Positions 1 through 6,608 of a stretch of DNA of 12,428 nt are shown in pieces; within the stretch, counting starts at the first letter, position 1; every line of letters starts with the position of its first letter. This DNA comes from Anaerolineales bacterium UBA2029. GTDB taxonomy: Bacteria; Chloroflexota; Anaerolineae; Aggregatilineales; Aggregatilineaceae. The stretch covers positions 1 to 12,428 of the forward strand of contig DDBP01000037.1 in the NCBI GenBank assembly GCA_002332795.1. The letters run 5' to 3'. Position numbers and translations under genes: made by a program. The notes under the pieces were generated by a model, which did no database searches, was not told where the DNA came from, and worked only from the letters and a program-made list of their open reading frames with translations.

Positions 1-106
1 AGTCGCTGACAATCTTTGCATGCATCCTTGGCACGGGGGTGCGCGCAAAGTATTCAAGACTATTGCTCCAAAACGCAAACACACCCCAACCGGTCCGGCG
101 CGGCTC

Positions 107-135
107 TTGACTTCTCCTGCACAAGCCCGTATGCT
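107..135 (+). promoter_or_regulatory. sigma70-type promoter of the GH13_18 gene
   Basis: TTGACT at 107-112 is followed by a 17-base spacer and TATGCT at 130-135. This is a good -35 box, the ideal spacing and an acceptable -10 box. Transcription would begin near 142 and leave a leader of about 40 bases before the start codon at 183. It is the only convincing promoter before the first gene. Bases 1-106 contain no gene I can support. Confidence 0.7.
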
Positions 136-182
136 AGGCCCCAACGTTCCTGGTGGCCCATGTTTCCTGACGGTGTCGGCCC

Positions 183-1922
183 ATGTCTCTTGCTGAGCGC
201 ATTCTGAACAAACTCGTTTTCCTCTACGGCCCCGACCGCGGCCAGACCTGCTTTCAGCAGTTGATGTCCCGCCTCGACGACTTCCGCACCCGCCATCCTG
301 CACTCTCTGCCGAGCCGGTCGCCCCGCACGAGCGCTTCACCGAACGTGATGCCGTGCTGATCACCTATGGCGACTCGCTGCGCGCGGAGGGTGAGGCTCC
401 CCTGCGGACGCTGCATCGTTTCCTGAAAGCGCGGCTGATGGGGGTGATCTCTACGGTGCACATCCTGCCTTTTTTTCCCTACTCGTCCGACGACGGCTTC
501 TCGGTCATTGACTATCTGGCCGTCAACCCCGACCTGGGCACCTGGGACGACATCGCCCGCCTGCGGGGCGACTTCAAGCTGATGTTCGACGCGGTCATCA
601 ACCATATTTCGGCGCATAGCGCCTGGTTCCAGGGCTTTGTCAGCGGCGACCCGACCTACCGCGATTTCTTCATCACCGTAGACCCGACCACCGATCTGTC
701 GAGCGTGGTGCGCCCGCGCACGCTGCCGCTGCTGACGCCGGTACAGACGGCGGAGGGCGTGCGTCACGTCTGGACGACGTTCAGCGCCGATCAGATCGAT
801 CTCAACTACGCCAACCCCGCCGTGTTGCTGCGCATCGTAGACGTGTTGTTGTTCTATGTGGCACAGGGAGCCGACCTGATTCGCCTGGATGCCATCGCCT
901 ACCTGTGGAAGCGCGTGGGCACCCCTTGCATTCACCTGCCAGAGACGCACGCCGTCGTGCGCCTGTTCCGCGACATCCTGGACTACGTCGCGCCCGCCGT
1001 AGCGTTGATCACCGAGACGAACGTCCCACACAAGGAGAACGTCTCCTACTTTGGCGACGGGACAGACGAAGCCCAACTGGTCTATCAGTTCGCCCTGCCG
1101 CCGCTGCTGGCGCATACTTTCGCCACCGGCGACGCCAGCGCCCTCAGCCGCTGGGCGGCGGGCCTGGAGAAGCTGTCCGACCAGACCAGCTATTTCAACT
1201 TCACCGCCTCGCACGACGGGATCGGCGTACGCCCGGTAGAGGGCATCCTGACGCCGGACGAGATCGCCGCGTTGGTGGAACGGGCGCGGGCACACGGCGG
1301 CGACGTGTCGTACAAGACCAACAGCGACGGCTCGCGCAGCCCCTACGAACTGAATATCAACTACTTCGACATGCTCTCCGATCCGCAGGGCGACGAGCCG
1401 CTTGCGCTGCAGGCGCGGCGTTTCCTGGCTGCGCAGGCCATCCAACTGGCCTTTGTCGGCGTGCCAGGCATCTACATTCACAGTCTGCTGGGATCGCGCA
1501 ACTGGTACGAGGGAGTGACCCGCACCGGCATCCTGCGGGCGATCAACCGCGAGAAGCTGGCGTATGACGAGGTAGAGGCGGCGCTGTCCGACCCGACCTC
1601 GTTGCGCAGCCTGGTCTTCTACCCCTACCGCGAACTGCTCATCCGGCGCGCCGCCCAACGCGCTTTCCATCCCAACGGCCCGCAGCAGGTGTTGACGCTG
1701 CATCCAGCGGTCTTCGCGCTGCTGCGTACGTCACCGCAGGGGGACGAGCAGGTACTGGCGCTGACCAACGTCTCCGGTGAACCGGTCACCGTTGACCTGA
1801 GCGGCGTCGCCCTGGACGATGTGCGCGCGTTCCACGACGTGCTCAGCGGGCGGCAGGTCAGCGCGGGCGAGGCCCTGCGCCTGGAGCCATACGACGTGCT
1901 GTGGCTCAAAGCAGAACGATAA
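183..1922 (+). CDS. GH13 subfamily 18 glycoside phosphorylase (sucrose / glucosylglycerate phosphorylase type)
   Basis: A 579-residue cytoplasmic (beta/alpha)8 enzyme without a signal peptide. Family members phosphorolyse a glucoside to glucose 1-phosphate plus the acceptor (fructose, glycerate or glycerol type). GH13 landmarks seen are DAVINH at 136-141, the nucleophile D236 in RLDAIAY, the acid/base E278 in ITETN, and the third acidic residue D345 in TASHDG. The segment HILPFFPYSSDDGFSV (93-108) and SPYELN in the second half look more like the glucosylglycerate phosphorylase (E. coli YcjM) branch than true sucrose phosphorylases; this comparison is from memory. ATG 183 is the first start after an in-frame stop at 168-170, and its Shine-Dalgarno is weak. 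A glycosyltransferase follows after 79 bases, which fits a shared role in small glucoside metabolism. Family assignment is firm; substrate is uncertain. Confidence 0.9.
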   Translation: MSLAERILNKLVFLYGPDRGQTCFQQLMSRLDDFRTRHPALSAEPVAPHERFTERDAVLITYGDSLRAEGEAPLRTLHRFLKARLMGVISTVHILPFFPYSSDDGFSVIDYLAVNPDLGTWDDIARLRGDFKLMFDAVINHISAHSAWFQGFVSGDPTYRDFFITVDPTTDLSSVVRPRTLPLLTPVQTAEGVRHVWTTFSADQIDLNYANPAVLLRIVDVLLFYVAQGADLIRLDAIAYLWKRVGTPCIHLPETHAVVRLFRDILDYVAPAVALITETNVPHKENVSYFGDGTDEAQLVYQFALPPLLAHTFATGDASALSRWAAGLEKLSDQTSYFNFTASHDGIGVRPVEGILTPDEIAALVERARAHGGDVSYKTNSDGSRSPYELNINYFDMLSDPQGDEPLALQARRFLAAQAIQLAFVGVPGIYIHSLLGSRNWYEGVTRTGILRAINREKLAYDEVEAALSDPTSLRSLVFYPYRELLIRRAAQRAFHPNGPQQVLTLHPAVFALLRTSPQGDEQVLALTNVSGEPVTVDLSGVALDDVRAFHDVLSGRQVSAGEALRLEPYDVLWLKAER

Positions 1923-1929
1923 GCCGGAG

Positions 1930-1977
1930 GCGAGACGGCAGCCCGTCCCGCTGACGGTTGATGGCTGACCGCTGATT
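1930..1977 (+). repeat. intergenic hairpin followed by four tandem heptamers
   Basis: The 79-base gap between the phosphorylase and the glycosyltransferase holds two structures. The first is a stem (GCG-A-GACGG, loop CAGC, CCGTC-C-CGC) at 1930-1951. The second is four 7-base units at 1950-1977: GCTGACG, GTTGATG, GCTGACC, GCTGATT. The hairpin has no T-run, so it is not a typical intrinsic terminator. The heptamers resemble the short tandem repeats scattered between genes in cyanobacteria and Chloroflexota. No function can be assigned. Confidence 0.6.
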
Positions 1978-2001
1978 GCCTCCCTGGCAGGAGAGTACCT
2001 C

Positions 2002-3243
2002 ATGCGCATTGGATTTGTCGCCACACGCATCGCCGGTACTGATGGCGTCTCGCTGGAGATCGCCAAGATCGCCACCGTCCTGGCGCGGATGGGCCACGAG
2101 ACCTTCTATTGCGCCGGCGAACTGGGTGAGTACGCGCAGCCCGGCCTGGAAGTGCCCGCCTTTCACTTCCGCGACCCGGAAGCGATCGCCATTCACGACG
2201 AAGCTTTCAGCGGAGCGGAGGAGTCGCGCGAGCTGTATCAGCGCATTGCCAGGGCCGCCGCCCCGCTCAAAGAGAGCCTGTATGAATTCGTCGAGCGCTT
2301 CCGGCTCGACCTGCTGATCACACAGAACGCGCAGGCCATTCCCATGCAGATTCCGCTGGGCGTGGCGCTGCGCGATTTCATCGGCGAGACGCACATCCCG
2401 ACCATCGGCCATCATCACGACTTCTACTGGGAGCGCGAACGCTTCCTGGTCAACCGCATCCCCGACATCCTGGCGACTGCTTTCCCCGCCGAGGGTACTT
2501 CGCTGCGCCATGTGGTGATCAGCACGGCCATGCAGCGCGAGCTATACCTGCGCCGCCGCCTGCCAGCGACCTACATCCCCAACGTGTTCGACTTTCGCAA
2601 CCCGCCTCCGCCGCCGGACGACTACGCCCTGACCGTCCGCGAAGAACTGGGCATCGCCCCCGACGAACGGCTGATCCTGCAACCGACGCGCATCATTCGC
2701 CGCAAGAACATCGAGCGGGCCGTTGAACTGGTGCGGCAACTGAGCGAGCGCGACCCGCGCCATCGCTATGTGCTGGTGATCACCGGCTACGCGGGCGACG
2801 AAACCGACAGCTACTACGAGTGGCTGCTGGAGCAGGTGTGGCGGGCGGGCATCCGTGCTCTGTTCATTGGCGACCGCATCACCGAAAAGCGGGGCATGCA
2901 GGACGGGCGACGCACCTACACCCTGTGGGACATCTACCCGCACGCCGACTTTGTGACCTACCTGAGTTCGTATGAAGGCTTCGGCAATGCGCTGATCGAG
3001 ACGCTCTACTTCCGCAAGCCGCTCATCGTCAACGCCTACATACCCTATCGCTCCGACATCAAACCAGCGGGCGTGCGCGCCGTCGAGATTCGCGAGGATG
3101 TGACGGCGGAGGCCGTCGGTCAGGTGCTGGCCCTGTTGGACGATCCGACAGCGGTCGCCGCGATGGTGGAACACAACTATCAGGTGGGGCTGCAACACTT
3201 CTCCTACGAAGTGTTGGAGGCCCGGCTGCGCACGCTGCTATAA
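2002..3243 (+). CDS. GT-B fold glycosyltransferase, family 4 type
   Basis: A 413-residue cytoplasmic glycosyltransferase expected to move a sugar from a nucleotide donor to a small acceptor or glycan. The N-terminal Rossmann half opens with MRIGFVATRIAGTDGVSLEI and has GETHIPTIGHHHD near 128-140. The C-terminal half carries PTRIIRRKN (228-236) for donor phosphate contact and the E-x7-E motif YEGFGNALIE with E325 and E333, typical of GT4. The start is ATG 2002, with AGGAGA at 1989-1994. The TDGVSLE opening recalls mannosylglucosylglycerate synthases. Together with the upstream phosphorylase this hints at glucosylglycerate-type solute chemistry, but donor and acceptor cannot be read from the sequence. 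The last codons overlap a -10 box for the next gene. Confidence 0.88.
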   Translation: MRIGFVATRIAGTDGVSLEIAKIATVLARMGHETFYCAGELGEYAQPGLEVPAFHFRDPEAIAIHDEAFSGAEESRELYQRIARAAAPLKESLYEFVERFRLDLLITQNAQAIPMQIPLGVALRDFIGETHIPTIGHHHDFYWERERFLVNRIPDILATAFPAEGTSLRHVVISTAMQRELYLRRRLPATYIPNVFDFRNPPPPPDDYALTVREELGIAPDERLILQPTRIIRRKNIERAVELVRQLSERDPRHRYVLVITGYAGDETDSYYEWLLEQVWRAGIRALFIGDRITEKRGMQDGRRTYTLWDIYPHADFVTYLSSYEGFGNALIETLYFRKPLIVNAYIPYRSDIKPAGVRAVEIREDVTAEAVGQVLALLDDPTAVAAMVEHNYQVGLQHFSYEVLEARLRTLL

Positions 3244-3244
3244 T
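3239..3244 (+). promoter_or_regulatory. -10 box before the PucC-family gene
   Basis: A perfect TATAAT at 3239-3244 overlaps the stop codon of the glycosyltransferase and sits in the context CTGCTATAATC, like other -10 boxes in this window. No good -35 is visible 16-18 bases upstream. Transcription would start near 3251 and give a leader of about 50 bases. Confidence 0.45.
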
Positions 3245-3262
3245 CTACAAAATCGCATATAA

Positions 3263-3291
3263 GATCGCGCGAATCTCATAGATTCTCGATC
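3263..3291 (+). promoter_or_regulatory. leader hairpin / nested palindrome before the PucC-family gene
   Basis: GATCG (3263-3267) pairs with CGATC (3287-3291), and inside them GAATCT (3271-3276) pairs with AGATTC (3280-3285) around a CAT loop. This gives 11 base pairs with a small asymmetric internal loop. It ends two bases before the Shine-Dalgarno GGAG (3294-3297), so it could act as an RNA structure affecting translation or as a DNA operator. There is no T-run, so it is not a terminator. Confidence 0.5.
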
Positions 3292-3302
3292 CTGGAGCCT
3301 GC

Positions 3303-4637
3303 ATGATTGCTGCGCTGCACTCCTTACGTCTCGCGGCGTTTCCGCTGGGCCTGGGCCTGACTTCGGTGCTGGTCAGCGGCACGCTCAACCGCGTGATGAT
3401 CGTCGAGCTGGCGCTGCCCGCCGCCCTGGTGGGCCTCTTCCTGGCCCTTCCGGTGATCATTGCGCCCGCCCGCATCTGGCTGGGCTACCTGTCCGACGGA
3501 CATCCCCTGCGAGGCAAGCGTCGCGAGCCATATATCGTGCTGGGGACCCTGGTTGCCGGGCTGGGTCTCAGCGGGGCGACACTGATCGCGCTCAAGCGGG
3601 CCGCTGTCGGACCGGTGTTGATCGGCGGCGGGACGCTGGCTTTCCTGGCCTTCGGCCTGGGGCATACGCTGGCCAGCAACACCTTCGAAGCGCTGCTGGC
3701 GGACAAATTCACTGGTGCGCAACGTCCGCGCGCGGTGACGCTGTTCAAGATCGCCATGTTCGGCGGCATCCTGGGCGGCGCACTGGGCCTGGGCGCGCTG
3801 CTCGATCCCTTCAGTCACGGGCGGCTGTTGGCCGTGGTCGGCGGGGTAGCGCTTGCCTACGCGGCGCTGGCAACCCTGGCCGTCGCGCGGCAGGAACCCG
3901 CCGTCCCACACCTGGCAACGGTGGCGCAGCGCGCAGCGAGTGAGCCGTTTCTGCGGGTGGTGCGCACCCTGGTGTGGAGCGATCCGCAGGCGCGGCGTTT
4001 CTTCGCCATCGTCGTCTTCAGCGTCCTGGGCACACTGGCGCAGGACGTGTTGCTGGAACCCTACGGCGCGCTGGTGCTGGGCATGAGCGTCGCGCAGACG
4101 ACGCGCCTGACCGCCCTGTGGGGCACGGGCACGATCCTGGCCATGGCGCTGGCGGGCGTCTGGCTGATCGCTCGCTGGGGCTATCTGCCAGTGCTGCGCG
4201 TCGGGTTGGGGCTGAACGCGGCGGTCTTCGGGGGCATGCTGATGACGGGGGCGCTGGGTCAGGTCGCAGCCTTCCGCGCGCTGGTCTTGCTGCTGGGCGT
4301 GGGCACCGGCCTGTCCATGGCCGGGCTGCTGACCGCGGTGATCGAGTTCACCACCTTCGAGCGGGCGGGGTTGTTGATGGGCGTCTGGGGCACCGCGGCG
4401 GAACTGGGGCAGGCGAGCGGCGGCGTGCTGGGCGGGATGGTGGTAGACGGGGTGCGTCACCTCAGCGGAGGCAATGCGCTGCTGGCCTATGGCACGGTGT
4501 TCGTCCTGGAGAGCCTGCTGTTGCTGTTCACCCTGACGCTGACGCGCGGCTTGCGCGTGGGCGTCGCCCTCTCATCAGAGATGCGGGCGGCTGCTGCGCG
4601 GCACCTGTGGGAAGAATTCACCCCCGCCGGACGCTGA
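3303..4637 (+). CDS. PucC/BCD-family MFS transporter
   Basis: A 444-residue polytopic inner-membrane protein of the major facilitator type, with about twelve hydrophobic segments. PucC hallmarks are GTLNRVMIVELALPA (26-40) and the cytoplasmic loop after TM2, RIWLGYLSDGHPL (57-69), followed by GKRREPYI. PucC and LhaA proteins help assemble light-harvesting complexes or deliver bacteriochlorophyll in phototrophs. Related proteins of unknown cargo may also exist in non-phototrophs. ATG 3303 follows GGAG at 3294-3297. The gene has its own likely promoter and leader hairpin, so it need not belong to the glycosyltransferase operon. It ends three bases from the convergent EamA gene. No other photosynthesis gene is visible, so family assignment is firm and function open. 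Confidence 0.87.
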   Translation: MIAALHSLRLAAFPLGLGLTSVLVSGTLNRVMIVELALPAALVGLFLALPVIIAPARIWLGYLSDGHPLRGKRREPYIVLGTLVAGLGLSGATLIALKRAAVGPVLIGGGTLAFLAFGLGHTLASNTFEALLADKFTGAQRPRAVTLFKIAMFGGILGGALGLGALLDPFSHGRLLAVVGGVALAYAALATLAVARQEPAVPHLATVAQRAASEPFLRVVRTLVWSDPQARRFFAIVVFSVLGTLAQDVLLEPYGALVLGMSVAQTTRLTALWGTGTILAMALAGVWLIARWGYLPVLRVGLGLNAAVFGGMLMTGALGQVAAFRALVLLLGVGTGLSMAGLLTAVIEFTTFERAGLLMGVWGTAAELGQASGGVLGGMVVDGVRHLSGGNALLAYGTVFVLESLLLLFTLTLTRGLRVGVALSSEMRAAAARHLWEEFTPAGR

Positions 4638-4640
4638 CGG

Positions 4641-5552
4641 CTACGGATGCAGGAACAACACCGCAACCCCGGCCAGTGCCAGCGCTGTGCCGACGATGGC
4701 TCGCCGCGTGATGCGCTCCTTGAAGATCAGCCAGGCCAGGGGAATGAGCAGAATCGGCGGCAGACTCATCAGCGTCGAGGCAACGCCGACCGGCGCGTGC
4801 TGCACGGCGATCAGCGACAGCCAGACTCCCAGAAACGGCCCGGCGATGGCTCCTCCCACGATAAAGCGCACCGCTCCCGGATGAGCGCGCAGCACGTGCA
4901 CCGTGTGCGCAGCCTGCCCGTTGAGCGCGGTGAAGGCCCAGATGGTCGTCGTCGCTGCGATCAGGCGGATGACGTTGCCAGAGAGCGCCGAGAAGTCCCC
5001 TGCCAGGCCCTGCTTCGACAGAATCAACCCCAGCGCCTGACCGAGCGCTCCCCCCAGTCCACAGAGCAGGCCCAGGGCGTACGTGCGCGGCGCGCGATCT
5101 ACCGTGTGTTGGCCGTTGCGCCGGTCGGTGACCACCCAGGCAACGCCGCTCAGCGCCAGGGCGATGCCCAGCCCTTCCCAGCCGCTGATCGTCTCGCCCA
5201 GCAGAATCCACGCCAGCACCGCGCCGATCACTGGACTGAGCGCCATCAACAGCATGGACAGGCGCGGTCCGATCAGCACGAACGCCTGAAACAGCGCCGC
5301 GTCGCCCAGCACGAAGCCCACCAGGCCGGAGAGCGCCATCCAGCCCCAGCGCGAAAGCTCAGCGTCGAAGGGCCACGGCTGCCCCTGCGCGATCCAGTGC
5401 GCCCCGCTGACCATCACCAGGGCCAGCGCCAGGCGGGTGCGATTGACGATGGGCGAGCCAACCTGTCGCCCAGAGAGAGTGAAAAAGATAGATGTGAAGC
5501 TCCAGCAGACAGAAGTGAGCAGGCCGGCCAGTTCGCCGACGAAAGAAGACAC
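4641..5552 (-). CDS. EamA-family (DMT superfamily) transporter
   Basis: A 303-residue inner-membrane protein with about ten hydrophobic helices in two EamA repeats. The repeats end at GETISGWEGLGIALALSGV in the first half and KERITRRAIVGTALALAGV near the C-terminus. EamA carriers export amino acids or other small metabolites, or import nucleotide-type compounds; the cargo here is unknown. The reading frame stays open upstream for 44 more codons, but that part is not membrane-like. I choose GTG at 5552 because GGGAG lies 8 bases before it, the first transmembrane segment follows directly, and the length fits the family. A -10 box lies at 5600-5605. The stop is three bases from the stop of the convergent PucC-family gene, so terminators of each must lie inside the other gene. 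Confidence 0.87.
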   Translation of the reverse strand: MSSFVGELAGLLTSVCWSFTSIFFTLSGRQVGSPIVNRTRLALALVMVSGAHWIAQGQPWPFDAELSRWGWMALSGLVGFVLGDAALFQAFVLIGPRLSMLLMALSPVIGAVLAWILLGETISGWEGLGIALALSGVAWVVTDRRNGQHTVDRAPRTYALGLLCGLGGALGQALGLILSKQGLAGDFSALSGNVIRLIAATTTIWAFTALNGQAAHTVHVLRAHPGAVRFIVGGAIAGPFLGVWLSLIAVQHAPVGVASTLMSLPPILLIPLAWLIFKERITRRAIVGTALALAGVAVLFLHP

Positions 5553-5599
5553 GATGGGAACTCCCACAGGGTGCGCGATCACGCTACCAGGCCGCGCGC

Positions 5600-5609
5600 A
5601 TTGTAGCGC
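5600..5609 (-). promoter_or_regulatory. -10 box of the EamA gene (GCGCTACAAT)
   Basis: On the minus strand GCGC is followed by TACAAT (plus-strand 5605 down to 5600). Transcription would start near 5593, about 40 bases before the GTG start at 5552. The same GCGCTAnAAT context occurs before three other genes in this window. No -35 box is obvious. Confidence 0.45.
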
Positions 5610-5649
5610 AGCAGGCTGGCGGGCGTCTATAGCCGCTTTGCCCAAGGGC

Positions 5650-5680
5650 AGGGGACGAAGAACCCCGCGCATGGCGGGGT
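5650..5680 (-). terminator. probable intrinsic terminator of the pilin gene
   Basis: Read on the minus strand, ACCCCGC (5680-5674), a 5-base loop and GCGGGGT (5668-5662) form a perfect 7-pair stem, followed by TCTTCGTC. The T-stretch is short and interrupted. The position, about 55 bases after the pilin stop and before the EamA promoter, fits a terminator separating the two minus-strand genes. Confidence 0.5.
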
Positions 5681-5733
5681 CCAATGAGGAAAGATGATGA
5701 CAGACAGGTGATGAAGCCGACAGGACGATTGGG

Positions 5734-5910
5734 CTAGAGCGCCTCGATGATGTCGCTGTAGGTGTTGCGGACGCCGGGGCCGAGCACTACCAGCAGCGCG
5801 ATCAGCACTACGGCGACAAAGATGAGCAACAGCGCGTACTCCACCAGCCCCTGCCCCCAGCAACGGCGGAGGGCTGGCGAGCGCGCCAGAAGCCAACACC
5901 AGCGGATCAT
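5734..5910 (-). CDS. Flp/Fap-type (type IVb) pilin subunit
   Basis: A 58-residue small pilin. The basic leader MIRWCWLLARSPALRRCWG is followed by QGLVEYALLLIF and a long hydrophobic helix, then a short polar tail. Cleavage by a prepilin peptidase after G19 would leave glutamate at +5 (E24) and tyrosine at +6, the type IVb signature. Members form Flp/Tad pili for adhesion or surface contact. The frame is open upstream to 6042, but ATG 5910 has a near-perfect Shine-Dalgarno AAAGGAGG (5924-5917) and starts exactly at the leader, so the longer form is rejected. No tad assembly genes, prepilin peptidase or secretion ATPase are in view, so it is an orphan within this window. Confidence 0.85.
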   Translation of the reverse strand: MIRWCWLLARSPALRRCWGQGLVEYALLLIFVAVVLIALLVVLGPGVRNTYSDIIEAL

Positions 5911-5941
5911 AGCCGACCTCCTTTCCTGGATTGTGTCTTTC

Positions 5942-5947
5942 ATTATA
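5942..5947 (-). promoter_or_regulatory. -10 box of the pilin gene
   Basis: The minus strand has a perfect TATAAT (5947-5942) about 32 bases upstream of the pilin start codon, giving a predicted start site near 5935 and a leader of about 25 bases. A -35 box at the standard distance is poor, so an activator or an alternative sigma factor is possible. Confidence 0.5.
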
Positions 5948-6031
5948 GTACAGAACCCGGCCCGCAGATCGAAATGTATAGAATCTGAAAGGGAAATTTC
6001 ACTTTTTTCACGGGGTCGCGCGTTATTGCTT

Positions 6032-6075
6032 AAAAAAATCAATCAACGCCTTGAATTTATTGAGGTATTGATTGA
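6032..6075 (-). promoter_or_regulatory. long interrupted palindrome in the divergent control region (operator, possibly also a minus-strand terminator)
   Basis: TCAATCAA (6039-6046) and TTGATTGA (6068-6075) are perfect inverted arms centred on 6057. Within them CCT (6049-6051) matches AGG (6063-6065). The right arm overlaps the -35 box TTGACT (6072-6077) of the rightward promoter, which suits a repressor operator. On the minus strand the dyad is followed directly by seven T residues (6038-6032), the layout of a weak intrinsic terminator with an AT-rich stem. Either role or both are possible. The binding protein is unknown, and the DUF2089 protein encoded downstream is a candidate. Confidence 0.6.
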
Positions 6076-6100
6076 CTTTGTGCATGGAACCTGCTACTAT
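6072..6100 (+). promoter_or_regulatory. strong sigma70-type promoter of the DUF2089/SHOCT cluster
   Basis: TTGACT (6072-6077), a 17-base spacer and TACTAT (6095-6100), with an extended -10 TGC (6092-6094). Transcription would start near 6107 and give a leader of about 93 bases before the ATG at 6200. It is the best promoter in the window by match and spacing, and it lies on the edge of the 6039-6075 palindrome. I see no riboswitch or other clear structure in the leader 6107-6199. Confidence 0.75.
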
Positions 6101-6199
6101 CGAACCAAACCATGCAGCACGGATTGGACGCGGCTTCTGCGCATCCCGCTTCTGACGAGGCACACGCGCAGCCTGGATCGTCACACTGAGGATAGGTCT

Positions 6200-6595
6200 A
6201 TGTACGATGTGCACTCTGTGCCCGGCAAGTGTCCGGTATGCGACGACACGATGATCATCACCCGCCTGTACTGCCCCAACTGCGACGTGACCCTCGAAGG
6301 GCGCTTCGCCCTGGGGCGGCTGGCCCGGCTGACCCCCGAACAACTGGAATTCGTAGAAGTCTTCCTGCGCTGCGACGGCAAGATAAAGCGCGTCGAGAGC
6401 GAACTGGGCGTTTCCTACCCCACGGTGCGCAACTGGCTCAACGAGATCATCGTTGCCCTGGGCTACGAAGCGCCCGGCGGCGAACTGGCCGAAGAAGTGA
6501 CCGCCGAGCAACGCCGTCAGGTGCTCGACGATCTGGCTGCGGGCCGTATTTCGACCGATGAGGCGATCAAGCTGTTGCACGGCGATCTGAGCTAG
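6200..6595 (+). CDS. DUF2089-family zinc-ribbon/HTH protein with a C-terminal SHOCT-like module
   Basis: A 131-residue cytoplasmic protein in three parts. A four-cysteine zinc ribbon has CPVC (C11, C14) and CPNC (C25, C28). A helical, HTH-like middle follows (about 43-90, including GKIKRVESELGVSYPTVRNW). A C-terminal SHOCT-like hairpin (about 103-126, LDDLAAGRISTDEAIKLL) ends it. This order is the DUF2089 family layout. It is most likely a DNA-binding regulator, though no target is established that I know of. The frame is open far upstream, but ATG 6200 is preceded by GAGG and starts the conserved part. It heads an operon: the next gene starts 13 bases after its stop and shares the C-terminal module. 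The palindrome at its promoter suggests autoregulation, which is inference. Confidence 0.88.
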   Translation: MYDVHSVPGKCPVCDDTMIITRLYCPNCDVTLEGRFALGRLARLTPEQLEFVEVFLRCDGKIKRVESELGVSYPTVRNWLNEIIVALGYEAPGGELAEEVTAEQRRQVLDDLAAGRISTDEAIKLLHGDLS

Positions 6596-6608
6596 AGGAG
6601 GAGACGCG

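Noticed and set aside
155..186. Direct repeat of GGCCCATGT at 155-163 and 178-186
   Set aside because: It is a nine-base, two-copy match in GC-rich DNA and could easily be chance; no related structure was seen.
60..1703. 547-codon open frame on the minus strand opposite the GH13_18 gene
   Set aside because: It is a shadow of a GC-rich gene: it reads as low-complexity Q/R/A/V/G-rich sequence with no recognisable motif, while the plus frame has all GH13 catalytic motifs.
3324..4460. 378-codon minus-strand frame opposite the PucC-family gene
   Set aside because: It is rich in Gln, His, Arg and Ala with no hydrophobic segments or motifs, while the plus strand has clear PucC signatures. Antisense shadow.
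5553..5684. N-terminal extension of the EamA frame
   Set aside because: It crosses the predicted -10 box and the terminator hairpin, is not membrane-like, and GTG 5552 has a good ribosome site.
5911..6042. N-terminal extension of the pilin frame (102-residue form)
   Set aside because: The extension covers the predicted pilin -10 box and Shine-Dalgarno and would bury the type IVb leader peptide inside the protein.
5762..6199. N-terminal extension of the DUF2089 frame
   Set aside because: It runs back across the divergent promoter region and into the pilin gene on the other strand. Conserved sequence begins just after ATG 6200.
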